Position numbers and translations under genes: made by a program
Shown here: positions 1 through 8,738 of the stretch, one piece after another
How positions within the stretch are numbered: the stretch's first letter is position 1
Layout of the letters: every line of letters begins with the position of its first letter
From: Planctomycetota bacterium
GTDB lineage: Bacteria; Planctomycetota; Planctomycetia; Pirellulales; Pirellulaceae
DNA: 64,000 nt
Assembly: GCA_029259935.1 (NCBI GenBank)
Contig: JAJDEH010000156.1
Coordinates: forward strand, 12,970-76,969
Reading direction: 5' to 3'
The notes under the pieces: model-generated
Database searches by the model: none
Told to the model about the DNA's origin: nothing
The model's input: the letters and a program-made list of their open reading frames with translations, nothing else

Positions 1-277
1 GAAACGCCACGGGTCGGCCGTTTGCCTGCCAACACCAAAACGAAGCGTCAAGGATTTGCCGCGGCTGATCGCTATATCGAAACAGAGGTTTGGCGACCAG
101 GCTCGCTTTCACGTTGCCATCGGTGCCGTCGCCCACCACGGCCACCGTGGTTCCTTGCGCGCGTTCCCGCATCAACTGCAATCGATGTTCGGCATTTTCC
201 TCCGCCACCAGCCAGCCGGCCTGGGCAATCGTCGCCATCAAAAAAGCAAAAAATGCAGTTCCACTAGACCACTTCAT
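1..277 (-). CDS. Secreted planctomycete protein, 3'-truncated by window edge
   Basis: Reading the minus strand from the ATG at 277 gives an open frame of 92 codons that runs off the window start. The first 20 or so residues (MKWSSGTAFFAFLMATIAQA) are a typical Sec signal peptide, so the product is exported. The mature part contains a stretch near SDQPRQILDASFWCW and then GRPVA, which resembles a secreted planctomycete family in which an aromatic strand is followed by a G-R-P motif. That resemblance is from memory and no function is known. The C-terminus lies outside the window. Confidence 0.6.
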   Translation of the reverse strand, partial: MKWSSGTAFFAFLMATIAQAGWLVAEENAEHRLQLMRERAQGTTVAVVGDGTDGNVKASLVAKPLFRYSDQPRQILDASFWCWQANGRPVAF

Positions 278-489
278 TGTCGTTGCCTGCGTTAAGTTGC
301 TGAAACAGATCGAGAAAAACTGGAATGGATGGATTGGATCTCCGCCACCAACGGCGGACTCTACGAATACCGGCCCAAGCTTCATCTTGACCCTAACAAC
401 TGAACCGACGCAAAGCAAGACATTTTGTCTACCTTCCCTTGCGGAACGGGCAGTTCAGCGGCTTGGCAAAACCGCCGACACGCGGCAAC

Positions 490-1083
490 TCAACTCTCGA
501 TCAGTGCATCCATCACGGCCGTAGGGGCCGCCATTGAACTACTCAGCACAGCTTCGACTTCTATCTTTCTACCTCGTTGCAGTATGGCCGCGCATCGCTC
601 ACCGACAAGGTCACTCAAGTGCGGATAGATTTGGTTCAGCAAAAGCATCGCGGCCGATTCGGACTCAGAAAGAGGAATGGTCATGTCGTCGTCTAGGGAG
701 ATGTCACAAGTCGCAAGGAGCGCGTCATTAACGCCGAAGTGCATGATTGGAAATTGTGTAGACAGCCAAGCATAAACCAGCAGATCGACCGGATCCGCGT
801 CACCCAGGAAGCAAAAAGTGTGTTGGTCAATGGAATTGCAGAGTTCACTAACGGGTTCTTCCGCCGGCAATCCATAGCCACCGAACAATGCAAGCCGGCG
901 GGAATCGGATTGTCTCAGCAACGAGATGCCAGACCATCTTTTGGTCGTGTATAGAACGACGCGCGTGTCGGCAGTGGGCGGAATTATTGAACTGGCATGG
1001 CCGTGTCCGAGACGCGCGAATTCGCCGTCGTCATCATGCTCGTCGAACCAGGCCACGATTCGGTCGCGAACATCGTTGGACAT
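490..1083 (-). CDS. Hypothetical protein, 197 aa
   Basis: Complete frame of 197 residues, lying 27 bp downstream of the aldolase gene on the same strand and therefore possibly cotranscribed with it. No signal peptide or membrane segment is visible. The protein is acidic, with an HDDDGEF stretch near residue 16 and an LFGGYGLP turn near 66. I do not recognise the family. Its size and soluble acidic character would fit an accessory or immunity-like protein, but no motif supports this. No clear ribosome binding site precedes the ATG. Confidence 0.6.
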   Translation of the reverse strand: MSNDVRDRIVAWFDEHDDDGEFARLGHGHASSIIPPTADTRVVLYTTKRWSGISLLRQSDSRRLALFGGYGLPAEEPVSELCNSIDQHTFCFLGDADPVDLLVYAWLSTQFPIMHFGVNDALLATCDISLDDDMTIPLSESESAAMLLLNQIYPHLSDLVGERCAAILQRGRKIEVEAVLSSSMAAPTAVMDALIES

Positions 1084-1110
1084 GGACGGGTCACTCAGCT
1101 CTAACCGCGA

Positions 1111-2127
1111 TCAACACGCGGCAACGGCCCGCAGTTTGTTCGCGTTGCCGGCTTGGCCAAAGGCGACCATGCGGTCGATGCAGACTTTCTTCATCGCATC
1201 CCGCGACGGTTTGAGATAATCGCGCGGATCGAATTTTTCGGGGCTTTCGGCGAGTACTTTTCGGATCGCGCCGGTGATGGCCAGGCGATTGTCGGTATCG
1301 ACATTGATCTTGCGCACGCCATGCTTGATGCCGCGTTGAATTTCTTCCACCGGCACGCCCCAGGTCTGGCGAATGTTGCCGCCATGCTGGTTGATGATGT
1401 CTTGTAAATCTTGCGGCACCGAACTGCTGCCGTGCATCACCAAGTGGCAGTTGGGAAGACGGCGGTGAATTTCTTCGATGCGGTCCATGGCCAGGATTTC
1501 GCCATCCGGCTTGCGCGTGAATTTGTAGGCCCCGTGACTTGTGCCGATGGCCACCGCCAGCGCGTCGACGCTGGTTGCCGCCACGAAGCGTTCCGCCTCG
1601 TCAGGATCGGTTAGCAGCTGATCGTGCGACAGTTTTCCTTCCGCGCCATGGCCGTCTTCTTTATCGCCTTCTCCCGTTTCCAAGGAACCAAGACAGCCCA
1701 GTTCGCCTTCCACCGAAACATCTTTCGCATGAGCCAGGCGAACAACCTCGGCCGTGACTTTCACGTTGTAATCGAAGTCGGCGGGAGTCTTGCCATCCTC
1801 TTCTAGTGAACCATCCATCATCACGGACGTGAAACCGTTTTCTATCGCGCTTAAACACGTTTCGACACTGTTGCCATGATCTTGGTGCATGGTGATCGGA
1901 ATGTGCGGATACAACTCGACGGCCGCCAACATCAGGTGTCGCAAATAGGCGTCTTGCGAGTATTTGCGAGCCCCGCGCGAAGCTTGAATGATGACCGGAG
2001 CATCCGTCTCGTCGGCCGCTTCCATGATCGCCTGTATTTGCTCCATGTTGTTCACATTGAACGCGGCCACGCCATAGTTGTTCTCGGCGGCGTGATCCAA
2101 CAGCACGCGAAGCGGTACCAATGCCAT
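1111..2127 (-). CDS. fba: Class II fructose-bisphosphate aldolase
   Basis: Zinc-dependent aldolase that interconverts fructose-1,6-bisphosphate with DHAP and glyceraldehyde-3-phosphate in glycolysis and gluconeogenesis. Visible motifs are the HQDHG block (catalytic Asp83, zinc ligand His84), VEGELG around 139-144, HGAEG near 160, GTSHG (His198) and MHGSSS (His232). The insert before [10 protein letters not shown] suggests the class IIB or Calvin-cycle subtype of about 340-350 residues. I chose the ATG at 2127 (MALVPLR, 338 aa) because a GGGAG ribosome site precedes it. A longer in-frame start at 2244 would add 39 residues the family does not have. The small unknown gene at 490-1083 follows. 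Confidence 0.93.
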   Translation of the reverse strand: MALVPLRVLLDHAAENNYGVAAFNVNNMEQIQAIMEAADETDAPVIIQASRGARKYSQDAYLRHLMLAAVELYPHIPITMHQDHGNSVETCLSAIENGFTSVMMDGSLEEDGKTPADFDYNVKVTAEVVRLAHAKDVSVEGELGCLGSLETGEGDKEDGHGAEGKLSHDQLLTDPDEAERFVAATSVDALAVAIGTSHGAYKFTRKPDGEILAMDRIEEIHRRLPNCHLVMHGSSSVPQDLQDIINQHGGNIRQTWGVPVEEIQRGIKHGVRKINVDTDNRLAITGAIRKVLAESPEKFDPRDYLKPSRDAMKKVCIDRMVAFGQAGNANKLRAVAAC

Positions 2128-2368
2128 TTGTATTTCTCCCATGAAGGGTTTGAATTTTGGTGTCGGCAAATGTGAGCCGATCCTGGTGTATCGTCTTAGG
2201 GGACCACTCGGCGGGAGCCTTTCGCCGAGGCAACGCTTGGTCAAGGGTCCAGCCCACTAGACTATCCAACTGAGCGCCCAAGACAATCCCGGTTCCGCCC
2301 CAAGCCTTGGATCAATTTCGGAGTTCATTTTTCCCTTAACACCGCTTCAGCGGATACTGCGGCAAATT

Positions 2369-3244
2369 TTACTCCGTTGGCGTGGCAACAGGGGAGACAA
2401 TTTGCCCCGGATCGAACAGGTCATCGTGTTGAGTTTGAGCTAATCGGACCAGCACCAGCTTCGTCGGTCGTTGGGGATTGTCGGGATGCGAAAAGAAATG
2501 CTGACCAAGACCCACTCTTTCAGGGGTAGCCGTTGTCAGCAAGGTTTGCCCCGGAGCCAACACGGCTTCGATCTTGAGATTGTCAAAATCGAGGTGTTCT
2601 TGGACCGTCTCGTAGACGAACCCGAACGAGCCCGGCGTGTAAGTTTGCTTGGGCTTTCCGTAGTAGACTTCCGGCGTAAGTTCGATTCGGACACTTCCGT
2701 CTGGCTGAGGGTACGTGCGCAAAGCGAGCTCGCAGTGCGCCTCGAGGCACGTCTTACCATGCAGGACCCCTTCAACATTGGTCATCGTATCAATACGCGG
2801 CCGCGCCTCGGTCGTCACGATTTTATATCGCCGACCCGTTCGCGTCTGTTTACGTTCATGCCAAGTTCCCGTCGCTGTTTTCCGTAGTTCTTCCTCGGCA
2901 GCCTCGGGATTTTCCGCCTGCTCGCTGTCAAGGATTTGTTGCAATTGGTCGGGCAAGTGCGAACCGACTACACCACTGCGGATACCATTCTGCCGAAGCC
3001 GCCGGCGCTGGTCGTTAGAAAGGTGTTGCTCGTCGATTTGATCCCAAATCTTATGCGCCGAATCTTCCAAGTGTTCCGGAACTCGCAGCACGGCGATTTG
3101 AACGACCACGCTATCCGGCGCGAGTTTCGAGTTGGGCAGCGATGCCGCTTGCAAAGGATCAGCCGATTCAACCGCCCACTGCGCGCAACCCGGCGCGCAG
3201 GCACAGCAAACGGCGAACAACCAGGGGCAAGCCAAACGAAGCAT
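2369..3244 (-). CDS. Putative lipoprotein, unknown function
   Basis: The start at 3244 gives a 291-residue protein with an N-terminal hydrophobic stretch (MLRLACPWLFAVCCACAPGC) ending in a cysteine that could be a lipobox, so it is probably exported. The mature region has a charged helical segment around 55-130 and a beta-rich second half with an EVYYGKP-type strand. I do not recognise a family. The frame is open to 3517, but the upstream part overlaps the 3' end of the glycosyltransferase gene and lacks a leader, so the internal start is preferred. The ribosome site is weak. Confidence 0.6.
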   Translation of the reverse strand: MLRLACPWLFAVCCACAPGCAQWAVESADPLQAASLPNSKLAPDSVVVQIAVLRVPEHLEDSAHKIWDQIDEQHLSNDQRRRLRQNGIRSGVVGSHLPDQLQQILDSEQAENPEAAEEELRKTATGTWHERKQTRTGRRYKIVTTEARPRIDTMTNVEGVLHGKTCLEAHCELALRTYPQPDGSVRIELTPEVYYGKPKQTYTPGSFGFVYETVQEHLDFDNLKIEAVLAPGQTLLTTATPERVGLGQHFFSHPDNPQRPTKLVLVRLAQTQHDDLFDPGQIVSPVATPTE

Positions 3245-3285
3245 TGAAAGCAGACGAGAGAGAAGAGGAACGAACGACGACGTTC

Positions 3286-3302
3286 GGTTCGCGGAGCGAA
3301 CC
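3286..3302. repeat. Palindromic repeat, GGTTCGC-gga-GCGAACC
   Basis: A 7-bp perfect inverted repeat around a GGA loop lies between the lipoprotein and glycosyltransferase genes and is followed by ACGAC. The same core with the same loop and tail occurs at 59644-59660, and a variant at 59595-59613. This makes it a dispersed palindromic repeat family, not a single hairpin. There is no U-tract, so a terminator role is not obvious. Confidence 0.6.
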
Positions 3303-3377
3303 ACGACAATACAACCTACCCCCACAATGTAGTTGGGTGGAACAGTATTCGACCATCGACCGCGCGTCAACGCGAAT

Positions 3378-4559
3378 TCAACGATCCGCTGTCGTGTGCT
3401 CGCTAGCTGCATGCAACACTCCATTCGCATAATGGCTTTCCGTTTCACCGCGCAGAATCGCCTCCCAACGACGAAAAAACTCGTCACGACCAAACCGCTC
3501 GACCACTTCGCCCGCACGAGCCGCGAACTGCTTCCGGCGCGGCTCGTCGGACATTAATTCTGACAGCACTTCGGCAAGACGCTCGACATCATCCGCCGGC
3601 ACCAGCCTTCCATCGACGCCATCGCGGACAATTTCCGCCGGTCCGCTTTCGCAGTCGAAACTGATCGCCGGCAGTCCGCAAGCCATCGCCTCAAGCAGCG
3701 CATTGGGAAACCCCTCGAATCGCGACGGCAACACAAATAGATCGCTCTGCCGCAAAACTCGTTCGGGACGATCGGTCCAACCAAGCAGTTCCACGCGGTC
3801 GCCTAGGCCGTTCTCCTGAATCAATTCGACAAGCGCCGCCCGCTCGGAACCATCTCCGACGATCCTAAGATTCCAGTCCAAATGCCGACTGGCGATCCGG
3901 GCGAACGCTTCAATCGCACGATCGAATCCTTTGGCCCGCGAGAGTCTGCCGAGCCCCACCAGATAGCGTGTGCCGCCCGTCGGTGTCCATTCGTGTTGCT
4001 CGTCTACTTGCTGTTCATTTGTGTTCGCGTCGCAAAAAATCGCATTAGGCAAAACGTAAATGGGACGACCTCGCACCAGCGAACGCGCGTGCTGCAGGAC
4101 ACCCGGGGTCTGAACCACCAACGCGCGGCAGCGCGGATAAATCCACCGTCGCAAACGCGACCACAGGCGGCCGATATCGTGATGCCGCGGATCGGTGCGT
4201 TCGCAAACGATGACGTCGAGTCCCAGCCGCCTCGTCGCCAGCAACACCAGGATATTCGTGCGATCGACCAAGCTGATCACCACATCCGGACGTGATTCCA
4301 CAATCGCCCGCCGCAGCCGGCGCATTCGCCGGAGGTTGCGAAGTACCCCGAACACGACATTCGCCGATTCGGACATGACATCCAACGCGACACGCTGCAC
4401 TTGATCGTCAAGCTTATACTTGTCACGATCGGACGAATCGAGCGTAATCAGGGTCACGTCGCGCCCCGTTTCGGCCCAGTGATTGGCCATCGCGGCGGCG
4501 ACCCGTTCGGCCCCGCCTCCTTCGAGCGAATGAATTACAATCGTGACGCGCTGCGACAT
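3378..4559 (-). CDS. Glycosyltransferase family 4 (GT-B fold)
   Basis: Transfers a sugar from a nucleotide donor, probably to a cell-surface glycan or lipid-linked acceptor at the cytoplasmic face of the membrane. The N-terminal domain begins with the GT4 signature loop EGGGAERV (13-20). The C-terminal domain starts around 198 (YLVGLGRLSRAKGFD), and the catalytic EX7E pair is Glu282 and Glu290 in the FEGFPNALLEAMACGLP block. Length (393 aa) is normal and no membrane segment is seen. It diverges from the methyltransferase at 4667 across a 107-bp region. Acceptor and donor cannot be predicted. Confidence 0.9.
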   Translation of the reverse strand: MSQRVTIVIHSLEGGGAERVAAAMANHWAETGRDVTLITLDSSDRDKYKLDDQVQRVALDVMSESANVVFGVLRNLRRMRRLRRAIVESRPDVVISLVDRTNILVLLATRRLGLDVIVCERTDPRHHDIGRLWSRLRRWIYPRCRALVVQTPGVLQHARSLVRGRPIYVLPNAIFCDANTNEQQVDEQHEWTPTGGTRYLVGLGRLSRAKGFDRAIEAFARIASRHLDWNLRIVGDGSERAALVELIQENGLGDRVELLGWTDRPERVLRQSDLFVLPSRFEGFPNALLEAMACGLPAISFDCESGPAEIVRDGVDGRLVPADDVERLAEVLSELMSDEPRRKQFAARAGEVVERFGRDEFFRRWEAILRGETESHYANGVLHAASEHTTADR

Positions 4560-4666
4560 GACAAGCGTTGCAAAGTGAATGAAGTATAATTTACGGTTGG
4601 GGCATCTTACTTATTTTACGTCGCGATGCCGCCTCCAGTGCGGAGGACGGTCGAAGCCGCGAGAAA

Positions 4667-5536
4667 ATGAACGAAACAACCATTGGACCATCCGCCACCG
4701 AAGACGCTCGTTTCGCGTTTGGCAAGAATTGGTCGTATTTTCTGAACAACATCGACGAGGCGGTGATTCGCCGTGCGGAAGTTTCGTTGCAAACAGCCCT
4801 GGCCACACAGCGTCTTGAAGGCCGATCGTTTTTCGATATCGGATCGGGCAGCGGCCTGTTCAGTCTGGCCGCTTGGCGATTGGGGGCCGACGTTTGCTCG
4901 ATCGACCTCGATGAAGATTCGGTTCGCTGCACGCGGGAACTGCGCCGCGGATTCGCCGAAGACGACGGTTCGCGTTGGCGGATCGAACAGGGATCGGCTT
5001 TGGACGTGGAACTGCTCGGCGAATTAGGAAAGTTCGACATTGTTTACTCCTGGGGAGTGCTTCATCATACGGGCGAAATGTGGCGATCGATCGAGCACGC
5101 GGCCGCGGCGGTGGCCAACGACGGCCAATTGTTCCTGGCCATCTACAACGACCAAGGCGCGGCCAGCCGGCGTTGGACCAAGATCAAACGGCTGTACAAC
5201 CGGTTGCCGTCATCACTGCGGCTCATGATTCTGATTCCATCATTATTGAGGATTTGGGGTCCCACGACCGTTCGCGACCTACTGCGATTGCGGCCGTTTC
5301 ACACGTGGCGAACCTATCAAAGCAATCGCGGCATGAACGCTTGGCGCGACCTGATCGACTGGGTCGGCGGCTATCCGTTTGAAGTCGCGCGCCCCGAAGA
5401 AGTTTTTCAGTTCTGCCGCGAGCGGAACTTTTCACTGACACACATGAAAACTTGTGGCGGCGGCCGCGGGTGTAATGAATTCGTGTTTGCTAACGTCAGC
5501 GGCCAAGTGGAACGTCATTCCCATCCGCCGACCTGA
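4667..5536 (+). CDS. Class I SAM-dependent methyltransferase
   Basis: 289-residue Rossmann-fold methyltransferase. Motif I is FFDIGSGSGLFS (residues 55-66), the acidic end of strand 2 is SIDLDEDS, and motif IV is FDIVYSWGVLHHTGEMW, the form typical of UbiG or Methyltransf_11-like enzymes that act on small molecules or glycans. The C-terminal part carries a basic amphipathic segment and a CGGGRGCNEFVF ending, with two cysteines close together. It faces away from a GT4 gene, which hints at a surface-glycan substrate, but this is inference only. A TATAAT sequence lies at 4585-4590 in the divergent region, without a good -35 partner. Confidence 0.85.
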   Translation: MNETTIGPSATEDARFAFGKNWSYFLNNIDEAVIRRAEVSLQTALATQRLEGRSFFDIGSGSGLFSLAAWRLGADVCSIDLDEDSVRCTRELRRGFAEDDGSRWRIEQGSALDVELLGELGKFDIVYSWGVLHHTGEMWRSIEHAAAAVANDGQLFLAIYNDQGAASRRWTKIKRLYNRLPSSLRLMILIPSLLRIWGPTTVRDLLRLRPFHTWRTYQSNRGMNAWRDLIDWVGGYPFEVARPEEVFQFCRERNFSLTHMKTCGGGRGCNEFVFANVSGQVERHSHPPT

Positions 5537-5872
5537 GCACCCCTGCCCATTGCTGCCGCCCACACTGCTGCCGCCCACACTGTCATTGTACGCAAGTTCA
5601 TGGCAACGCGGCTAGTGTTGAATTTCGTCAACTCTTCCATCTTGCCGACTCGTCCCGCGTTGCCCAACACCCCTGTCCACCGAATTCACGCCTGAGAAGC
5701 GGCGCACTCATGGACTTGTAACATACGGGCGAATCGACTGCCGCTGTTTGGCTCGACACTCGCTTCTTTCATTCTATGCGGTCTGGTCAGTTGCATCCAG
5801 AATTCGACCCATGCCGTCACGGCGGCTGCCGCGGATCGGACCGGCAACTCGACGACAGCTTGCGCCCTTCTA
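5537..5872. other. Non-coding interval with a 15-bp tandem duplication
   Basis: This 336-bp interval between the ends of convergent genes holds no convincing ORF. A 15-bp unit (tgctgccgcccacac) is duplicated head to tail at 5551-5580. Short frames here lack ribosome sites and recognisable domains. Confidence 0.5.
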
Positions 5873-6460
5873 CTAGGGCTTCGCCGGAGAGGCGGGCTCA
5901 CGCGGTCCCTTGACAATAGCCCCTATGACCAGCCCCGCCAGTAACCAGGCACCGCCATGATAGCCAAGAGTGAACAGCGAGAAGCCGGCCGGATGGTGAA
6001 ACCAGATCATGTCGCCCACTTGCTGCCAAAAGCCGGCAAACACCCCGATCGAACAAACAAAAGCGACCCGCGCGCTGTAGCAACACATGGAGCCCGTGAC
6101 AAACGAAAGTAACGTCGCCATGAACAGCGCCGACACGAACATGTGCAGAAAGCCCTTCGCCATCATTTCGCCTTGCCCGGAGACGCTTCCCTTGGGGCGA
6201 TAGTAGATCTTGATAAACGGCTTCTCGGCCGGGTCGGCGTTGGCATTCCCACCGTTCTCGTGCATTTGTTTTGGATCAGGGATGAAATAGACATCGCTGC
6301 GCGGAAGGCTCGATTCCAGCACGCTCAAGACGTTGGCTTCCTTTTCGGCGGAGACGGCTGAGTATGTGCCGCTCTGCATGGCAAGTATCCCCCACCAGAA
6401 AAATCCCCACATGAAAGTCACGATTGCGGCCAAAAGTGCACTGATCAAAATTCGAGCCAT
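5873..6460 (-). CDS. Small integral membrane protein
   Basis: 195 residues. One N-terminal membrane segment (about 5-27, ILISALLAAIVTFMWGFFWW) is followed by a roughly 75-residue polar loop and then three closely spaced membrane helices in the C-terminal half (about 105-185). Conserved-looking aromatic and histidine residues (MIWFHHPAGFS) sit between the last helices. The family is unknown to me. It lies about 110 bp downstream of another small membrane protein on the same strand and may share its transcript. An AAAAGG stretch precedes the start. Confidence 0.65.
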   Translation of the reverse strand: MARILISALLAAIVTFMWGFFWWGILAMQSGTYSAVSAEKEANVLSVLESSLPRSDVYFIPDPKQMHENGGNANADPAEKPFIKIYYRPKGSVSGQGEMMAKGFLHMFVSALFMATLLSFVTGSMCCYSARVAFVCSIGVFAGFWQQVGDMIWFHHPAGFSLFTLGYHGGAWLLAGLVIGAIVKGPREPASPAKP

Positions 6461-6572
6461 CGCCTAGCCTTTTTTGAAGAGGAGATCCGCCACCCAGCCC
6501 TCTAGGATATTTCGTGATAGCCGCCGCTCGCAAGTCCGGTACGCGGGATTCTTAAAAAACCGCCCGCACGAT

Positions 6573-7106
6573 TCACTCACAAATCGACCGGTTGGCTGCC
6601 ATGACGTTGGTGATGAAACCCGTCGGTCGGCCCTTGATGTGAAGGCGATTTCCGGACTGTTTGAGAAACACATCATAGAGAAACGGTTTGATGCAAAAAA
6701 TCGTAATGACGAGGAACAGGAACAACAAGCCGCCGAAAATTCCGGAAACCAAACCCGGTTCTGGTCCCCAGCCAAACCATTCCCGGACGGGCGGAAAGAA
6801 GATGGTGAACACACAGACGACGAGAATCGCGTAAACAAAGCCTTGAGCGATCCGCAGTTTCCGAAAACGCGTTTCAAAAGACTGGCGGTGTTCGTCACAG
6901 TAGGGGATGGAAACCTGGGTCGTGCGGACGAATCCCGCGCCGGAACCGATGAACGGTAGATGATCTTGCGTGTAGGAGAAAAGCTTGGCAACTTCCGTAC
7001 CGCAGACGACGCATTTGTGGGGCATCTGAAAGGCATTGGCGTCCGTGATCACGACCGAGCAAGGAGCCGGGTCTGTTTGTGGCGGCGAGTACGGCGATTC
7101 GGGCAT
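6573..7106 (-). CDS. Zinc-ribbon-like small membrane protein
   Basis: 177 residues. The N-terminal third holds a CVVCG knuckle (about 33-37) and a later C-x2-H pair (PYCDEH) that together could bind one zinc ion. Two predicted membrane helices follow (about 92-112 and 120-145), and the C-terminus is polar. This layout of a zinc knuckle facing the cytoplasm plus paired helices is common in planctomycete proteins of unknown role. I cannot assign a function. The start is the first ATG of the frame and has no strong ribosome site. Confidence 0.6.
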   Translation of the reverse strand: MPESPYSPPQTDPAPCSVVITDANAFQMPHKCVVCGTEVAKLFSYTQDHLPFIGSGAGFVRTTQVSIPYCDEHRQSFETRFRKLRIAQGFVYAILVVCVFTIFFPPVREWFGWGPEPGLVSGIFGGLLFLFLVITIFCIKPFLYDVFLKQSGNRLHIKGRPTGFITNVMAANRSICE

Positions 7107-7162
7107 GGACGATGTTTACGGGGCTAATGATGCGTGAATTATCCGAGCGCGTACCGCGCGGG

Positions 7163-7744
7163 TCAAATGACTCCTTCGCGGAACCAATCAGTATATGGGA
7201 AAACGCCCGCCTCTCTGAGGGCCGATTCGACGTAAGGCCGATTGCCGGCACGACACTCCACCAGTTCTTCGACCGAAATGCCCAGACACAGCAGCAATCC
7301 CGCGTTCCGATCTCGCACTTGGAAGCGACCATAATCGCAGAATAGAAATGCGGCTATCGTTGACCCCGCGGGCGCGGCGGAACTAATGTCCATGGTCTCT
7401 CCCGGATTGAGTACGGCTTGCAACGTGTAATGCGCCAGTTGGCAAATGATGTTGGCACCCCATTCCTCATCCTGGCGAGAACAAATCATCAATTCGTAAT
7501 TGCCTAGATCGTTGGGAAGTTGATCATCGCAACCAATCAGCTCCGATGTCGCGGCGATCACACCATCCAAATGTTCGCGGAAGTAGACAATGTCCGCGGC
7601 ACCGCCCATTTCGGCACCGAGCTGAAATGGAATCATGCCGTGGCCGACGGTGTCGGCCGATTTGCCGAGGACTGTTTCCATGGCGGCAATGCGAGCGTCC
7701 CACCAGAGCGTCCATTCGTCGTCTGGATGTTCAGTGTCCATCAT
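7163..7744 (-). CDS. Suppressor-of-fused (SUFU) domain protein
   Basis: The ATG at 7744 gives a 193-residue soluble protein. The block around DIVYFREHLDGVIAATSELIGC, then LGNYELMICSR and LNPGETMDI, matches the bacterial SUFU domain (PF05076) as I know it. In bacteria this superfamily is one of the common immunity-protein folds of polymorphic toxin systems, although many copies are solitary. No toxin gene adjoins it here. The frame is open upstream to 7867, but that extension has no resemblance to the domain. The Met codons at 7744 and 7741 are equally possible starts. Confidence 0.75.
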   Translation of the reverse strand: MMDTEHPDDEWTLWWDARIAAMETVLGKSADTVGHGMIPFQLGAEMGGAADIVYFREHLDGVIAATSELIGCDDQLPNDLGNYELMICSRQDEEWGANIICQLAHYTLQAVLNPGETMDISSAAPAGSTIAAFLFCDYGRFQVRDRNAGLLLCLGISVEELVECRAGNRPYVESALREAGVFPYTDWFREGVI

Positions 7745-7923
7745 GGATCGTGGCGATGAGAAACAGAGAGAGCCCGCGGAACCTCTGCAGGAGGTTACCC
7801 AACTTGAAATCGCTCCACAACGAGCCGGTTGAGAAGTTTTTTGAAGAGTAGCCACGCCGGAAATCACGGGGACTCACACGCGGCAAGGATCGATGACGAT
7901 TACTGGCCGTATTGCCGCCGCCT

Positions 7924-8727
7924 TCATTCGTCGATGTTGTGCTCGCCCGTGGCCAGCAAACATCCTTCACACTCCTCGGGGCGTTCCAGCGTGCTCGGTT
8001 GCACCGATCCGCTAGTTGCCGCGACGTTGAGTAACGATCGCTCGGCGGCCATCAAGGCCGCAAGCATGGTGCCGACCGCGGCGTAGAACCCATTGCCGTT
8101 TTCTCGCCACATCAGTCGAGAGAACGCCGGTGCCCACCACGCCAGATGCTCGCGCAGGAAGCGTTGCTGTGCGTCGCCGCAAATTGCCGCCTGTTCTTCG
8201 TGATCGGCGGAGTTATCCTCGATGGCCTGCCGCTGGAGTCCGATCAGAAAGGCCATGAATTCCAATTCAAGCACGATGTGGTCGGGGCGATCCGGATGTT
8301 GCGCGGAAAGTTGCAGACCGAACGCACGATAAAAACCGCTGACGTCGGCAAGTGCATGCGAGCGTTGGAAGGTGAACTTGCCGTTGATGTACTCCGTTCC
8401 GTACGGTGGGCAGGCATTACTCACCAGCAACCCAAACGTGCGCTCGAATTCATCGTTCAAAGCCGTTTGGGAATTTGGCAGCGCCGCAAACACGGGCCGG
8501 GGATCGAGATCCTCGAGCGGCCGCTCGGCGACAGCGAGCGCTTCGGCTTTGGCAGCGGGCTCGCCGCGGATCAAGGCCGCTGCCTCCGTCAGTATGCCAC
8601 TATCACGCAGGGCGTTGAGTTGTTCCCAACAGCCCGCACGGGGGTCGAGCAGCGACAGGGCCGCGAATCGGTAAAGTGACTGCCGGGCGATGTTCAACGC
8701 CGGATCGAAGTTTGTCGCTGTTGTCAT
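7924..8727 (-). CDS. TorD/DmsD-type molybdoenzyme chaperone
   Basis: 267-residue all-helical cytoplasmic protein placed last in the molybdoenzyme operon, 11 bp after the beta subunit gene. The NDEFERTFGLLVSNACPPYGTEY region and the later HLAWWAPAFSRLM region carry the Y/F-x-x-x-F-x-G and cPpyEs-like motifs of the TorD/NarJ family. Such chaperones hold the apo-alpha subunit, help insert Mo-bisPGD and delay Tat export until folding is complete. Both the position and the Tat leader on the alpha subunit fit this role. The C-terminus contains ECEGCLLATGEH, a possible metal-binding tail. Confidence 0.85.
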   Translation of the reverse strand: MTTATNFDPALNIARQSLYRFAALSLLDPRAGCWEQLNALRDSGILTEAAALIRGEPAAKAEALAVAERPLEDLDPRPVFAALPNSQTALNDEFERTFGLLVSNACPPYGTEYINGKFTFQRSHALADVSGFYRAFGLQLSAQHPDRPDHIVLELEFMAFLIGLQRQAIEDNSADHEEQAAICGDAQQRFLREHLAWWAPAFSRLMWRENGNGFYAAVGTMLAALMAAERSLLNVAATSGSVQPSTLERPEECEGCLLATGEHNIDE

Positions 8728-8738
8728 GTTGATAACCG

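Noticed and set aside
2225..2300. tRNA-like stretch on the minus strand (cagttggatagtctagtggg)
   Set aside because: The D-arm-like and anticodon-like pieces are not followed by a T-arm (no GGTTCRANTC) or a pairing acceptor stem. At most a degenerate fragment.
5686..5916. 76-aa minus-strand ORF
   Set aside because: Overlaps the end of the membrane protein gene, has no ribosome site and shows Arg/Ala-rich shadow composition.
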